DNA of 24,838 bases from NCBI GenBank assembly GCA_002455655.1, contig DKLF01000024.1, forward strand, positions 1 through 24,838, in the 5' to 3' direction. Source of the DNA: Oscillibacter sp. UBA6647. Lineage in GTDB: Bacteria; Bacillota; Clostridia; Oscillospirales; Oscillospiraceae. Below are positions 22,747-24,838 of the stretch, one piece after another. The notes under the pieces are model-generated. The model was not told where the DNA came from. It saw nothing but the letters and a program-made list of their open reading frames with translations, and searched no databases. Numbering within the stretch: position 1 is the stretch's first letter; each line of letters opens with the position of its first letter. A program made the position numbers and the translations under genes.

Positions 22747-22836
22747 AGGGAGTAGCCGGCACAGAAATGTGCATCCGCTGGCGTCAGGTCGGGCAGAACT
22801 TCTGCCCCGCTTCGGATCGAAATGGCGAGACTTTTG
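22747..22836 (+). ncRNA. yybP-ykoY manganese riboswitch
   Basis: The element begins AGGGAGTAGC (22747-22756) and ends GGCGAGACTTTT (22824-22835), the two conserved ends of the yybP-ykoY motif. Between them are GCAC/GTGC and GGCAGA/TCTGCC hairpins and the conserved CGTCA. This class binds Mn2+ and usually turns on Mn efflux or P-type ATPase genes. Its 3' strand overlaps the left arm of the terminator below, which implies Mn2+ binding blocks termination (an ON switch). The closing helix P1 looks short and interrupted here by my pairing. Confidence 0.82.
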
Positions 22837-22876
22837 AGCAAACGCTTCGGCGTTGGCGCAAAAGTCTCGTTTTTTT
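22826..22876 (+). terminator. Riboswitch-controlled intrinsic terminator
   Basis: An 11-bp stem CGAGACTTTTG (22826-22836) with CAAAAGTCTCG (22859-22869) encloses an inner AACGC-TTCG-GCGTT hairpin, then seven Ts. It lies 31 nt before the ATPase start and shares bases with the riboswitch. Confidence 0.9.
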
Positions 22877-22906
22877 GCGCTATGGATGCAGGAAAGGAAG
22901 AGAATT

Positions 22907-24838
22907 ATGGCGGAAAAACGGGGAATATGGCAGAAGGCAAGGGTGGAGTTATTTCGGGATCTTCTCTGCGGCGAAGAGGGCCTGACGGAGGAGGAGGCCG
23001 CGCTGCGGCTGAAGCAAAACGGACCCAACGAGCTTTTAGCCGAGGCGCGGAAGTCCACGGCGCGGATATTTCTGGAGCAGTTCGCGGATTTTCTGGTTAT
23101 TGTTTTGATTGCGGCGGCGGCGGTGTCCATTGCCCTGAAGGATGCGGAGAGCGCGGTGGTTATTTTGGCGGTGATCACCATGAACGCGATTCTGGGAACG
23201 GTTCAGACTGTGAAGGCCGCGTCGTCGCTGGAAAGTCTGAAAAAAATGTCCGCCCCCACGGCAAAGGTACTGAGAAGCGGCGTGATCCGGGAGCTTCCGG
23301 GGCGCGAGGTTGTGGTGGGCGACGTGGTGTGTCTGGACGCGGGGGACGCGGTGTGCGCCGACGGGCGGCTGCTGGAGTGCGCTGCATTAAAGGCGGACGA
23401 AAGTGCCCTCACCGGCGAGAGCCTGCCTGTTGAAAAGGACACGGCGGAAATCGAGGGGGACGTTCCTCTGGGCGACCGGAAGAATATGGTCTACTCCGGC
23501 AGCTTCATCACCTACGGTCGAGGTCGGTTTCTTGTCACCGGAACAGCCATGGACACGGAGATGGGCCGCATCGCGGCGCTTTTAAAGGCGGCGGGGGAGA
23601 AAAAGACCCCCTTGCAGGAAAGTCTGGACCAGTTCGGGAAAAAGCTCTCCGTGGGCATCTTGATTCTGTGTGCGCTGCTGTTTATGGTGAGTGTGTTTTT
23701 GCGGCACGAGCCGGTGATGAACGCGTTTTTGTTTGCCGTGGCGCTGGCGGTGGCGGCGATTCCCGAGGCGCTGAGCTCCATCGTCACCATCGTCCTCTCC
23801 TTTGGCACCCGGACCATGGCCCGGGAGAATGCCATTATCCGCAAATTGCAGGCGGTGGAGGGCCTTGGAAGTGTGTCCGTGATCTGCTCCGACAAGACCG
23901 GGACTCTGACCCAGAACAAGATGACTGTGCAGAAGATTTATACCGCCGGAAAAATCATCCCGGTGGAGGATGCGGACTTTTCCGACGCCATGCAGGAGCC
24001 CTTGCTGCGGGCAGCGCTGCTGTGCAGCGATGCCACGGTGAACGAGGGCGGCGAGGTGGGAGACCCCACGGAGACGGCTCTGGTGCGCCTGGGCGAGCGG
24101 TTCCGCTTTGACGAGGAGGAGGTCCGGGAGAAGTATCCCCGTTTGACGGAGATTCCCTTCGACTCCGACCGCAAGCTGATGTCCACGGTCCACACCCTTT
24201 CCGGCGGGCTGCTGATGATTACCAAGGGAGCAACGGATGTTTTGCTGGACCGCTCGTTGCTCACGCCGGAGCAACGGACCGAGGTTGAGGCCGTCAACGA
24301 GCAGTTTTCCCGGGAGGGGCTGCGGGTCCTGGCCTTTGCCTGCCGGCATCTGGAAGCCCCGGCGGTGAATCTATCGGATGAAAACGGGCTGGACTTTCTG
24401 GGGTTGATTGCCATGATGGACCCGCCCCGGGCGGAATCCGCCGTGGCGGTGGCGGAGTGCATTTCCGCCGGAATCCGTCCCGTGATGATCACCGGGGACC
24501 ACCGCATCACCGCCGCCGCCATTGCCAAGAAAATCGGCATTCTCACCGAGGGGACCGAGGCCGTGGACGGCGCTGCCATCGACGCCATGAGCGACGGGGA
24601 GCTGCGGGACTTTGTCCCTAAAATCAGCGTGTATGCCCGGGTGTCCCCGGAGCATAAAATCCGCATCGTCCGGGCCTGGCAGGAGCGGGGAAACCTGGTG
24701 GCCATGACCGGCGACGGCGTGAACGACGCACCGGCGTTGAAGCAGGCGGACATCGGCGTGGCCATGGGCGTCACCGGCACGGAGGTTGCAAAGGACGCGG
24801 CGGGCATGATTCTGACAGACGACAACTTCGCCACCATC
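22907..24838 (+). CDS. P-type cation-transporting ATPase (P2 type, Mn2+/Ca2+), truncated by window edge
   Basis: 644 codons are visible; the C-terminal transmembrane helices (TM5 on) lie beyond the window. It pumps cations out of the cytoplasm using ATP. In order: N-domain cap (GLTEEEAALRLKQNGPNEL), TM1-TM2 ~58-98, actuator TGES (169-172), TM3-TM4 ~248-298, phosphorylation site CSDKTGTLT with Asp329, nucleotide-binding KGA, then MITGDH and TGDGVNDAPALKQADIG. In TM4 the motif is PEALSS where Ca pumps have PEGLPA, with the metal-binding Glu287 kept. Together with the manganese riboswitch this points to Mn2+ (possibly also Ca2+) export. ATG 22907 has AGGAAG upstream. Confidence 0.93.
   Translation, partial: MAEKRGIWQKARVELFRDLLCGEEGLTEEEAALRLKQNGPNELLAEARKSTARIFLEQFADFLVIVLIAAAAVSIALKDAESAVVILAVITMNAILGTVQTVKAASSLESLKKMSAPTAKVLRSGVIRELPGREVVVGDVVCLDAGDAVCADGRLLECAALKADESALTGESLPVEKDTAEIEGDVPLGDRKNMVYSGSFITYGRGRFLVTGTAMDTEMGRIAALLKAAGEKKTPLQESLDQFGKKLSVGILILCALLFMVSVFLRHEPVMNAFLFAVALAVAAIPEALSSIVTIVLSFGTRTMARENAIIRKLQAVEGLGSVSVICSDKTGTLTQNKMTVQKIYTAGKIIPVEDADFSDAMQEPLLRAALLCSDATVNEGGEVGDPTETALVRLGERFRFDEEEVREKYPRLTEIPFDSDRKLMSTVHTLSGGLLMITKGATDVLLDRSLLTPEQRTEVEAVNEQFSREGLRVLAFACRHLEAPAVNLSDENGLDFLGLIAMMDPPRAESAVAVAECISAGIRPVMITGDHRITAAAIAKKIGILTEGTEAVDGAAIDAMSDGELRDFVPKISVYARVSPEHKIRIVRAWQERGNLVAMTGDGVNDAPALKQADIGVAMGVTGTEVAKDAAGMILTDDNFATI

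Noticed and set aside
22822..23433. Plus-frame open reading through the riboswitch and ATPase start
   Set aside because: It begins inside the riboswitch and is out of frame with the P-type ATPase, whose motifs start at 22907.
1..24838. CRISPR arrays, tRNA/rRNA genes, insertion sequences, prophage genes or attachment sites
   Set aside because: No regular spaced repeats, cloverleaf-like sequences, transposase or integrase motifs, or terminal inverted repeats were seen.

Overview
The window looks like chromosomal core DNA of a GC-rich, low-copy Firmicute of the class Clostridia. The best guess is a gut Oscillospiraceae (Flavonifractor/Oscillibacter/Intestinimonas-like). This rests on gene content (YlmH, YnzC/DUF896, XpaC-like, BioY/BirA, HTH-PsuK, divergent PAP2, type Ic aspartate aminotransferase, Mn riboswitch), on strong AGGAGG ribosome sites with TTG/GTG starts, and on 4-bp ATGA/GTGA gene overlaps. 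The genus is an inference. I see no phage, integrase, IS element, CRISPR, tRNA or rRNA.

Layout. 1-590: a short membrane-anchored unknown. 590-1795 (-): a SARP/BTAD regulator with a degenerate GGDEF-like tail. 2077-3810: divergent bioY (-) and birA (+) around a BirA-type operator. 3865-4991: a split chromate-family transporter pair. 5115-5480 (-): DUF1294 membrane protein. 5574-7663 (-): psuK-psuG for pseudouridine breakdown, the kinase carrying its own DNA-binding domain. 7843-8700: a lipoprotein of unknown family.

8872-13978 is one tight operon-like run: ABC exporter, YlmH-like S4 protein, DUF4177-like, YnzC, a membrane XpaC-like protein with a winged-helix-like segment, and an alpha/beta hydrolase. 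14129-14557 (-) is a divergent PAP2 protein, followed by a 418-bp non-coding gap with structured, cre-like sequence. 14976-17162 (-) is dapF followed by a DAACS-family symporter that lacks the usual substrate arginine. 17372-18541 (-) is a GT4 glycosyltransferase behind a roughly 200-290-nt leader with two promoters and two operator-like palindromes. 19045-19737 is a DEDDh exonuclease; 19785-20300 (-) is a YgjP-type metallopeptidase. 20521-22664 is an aminotransferase/radical SAM pair. The right end (22705-24838) is a yybP-ykoY manganese riboswitch with an intrinsic terminator in front of a P-type cation ATPase cut by the window edge.

Functional themes: biotin uptake and sensing (BioY and BirA share a control region), metal handling (riboswitch plus ATPase), cell-envelope work (DapF, GT4, PAP2, ABC exporter), and nucleoside salvage (PsuK/PsuG). 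No obviously new multi-gene system is present. The points most worth a second look are the regulatory regions at 2648-2771, 18718-18830 and 22705-22876, the altered symporter next to dapF, the XpaC-like operon, and the unexplained structured gap at 14558-14975.
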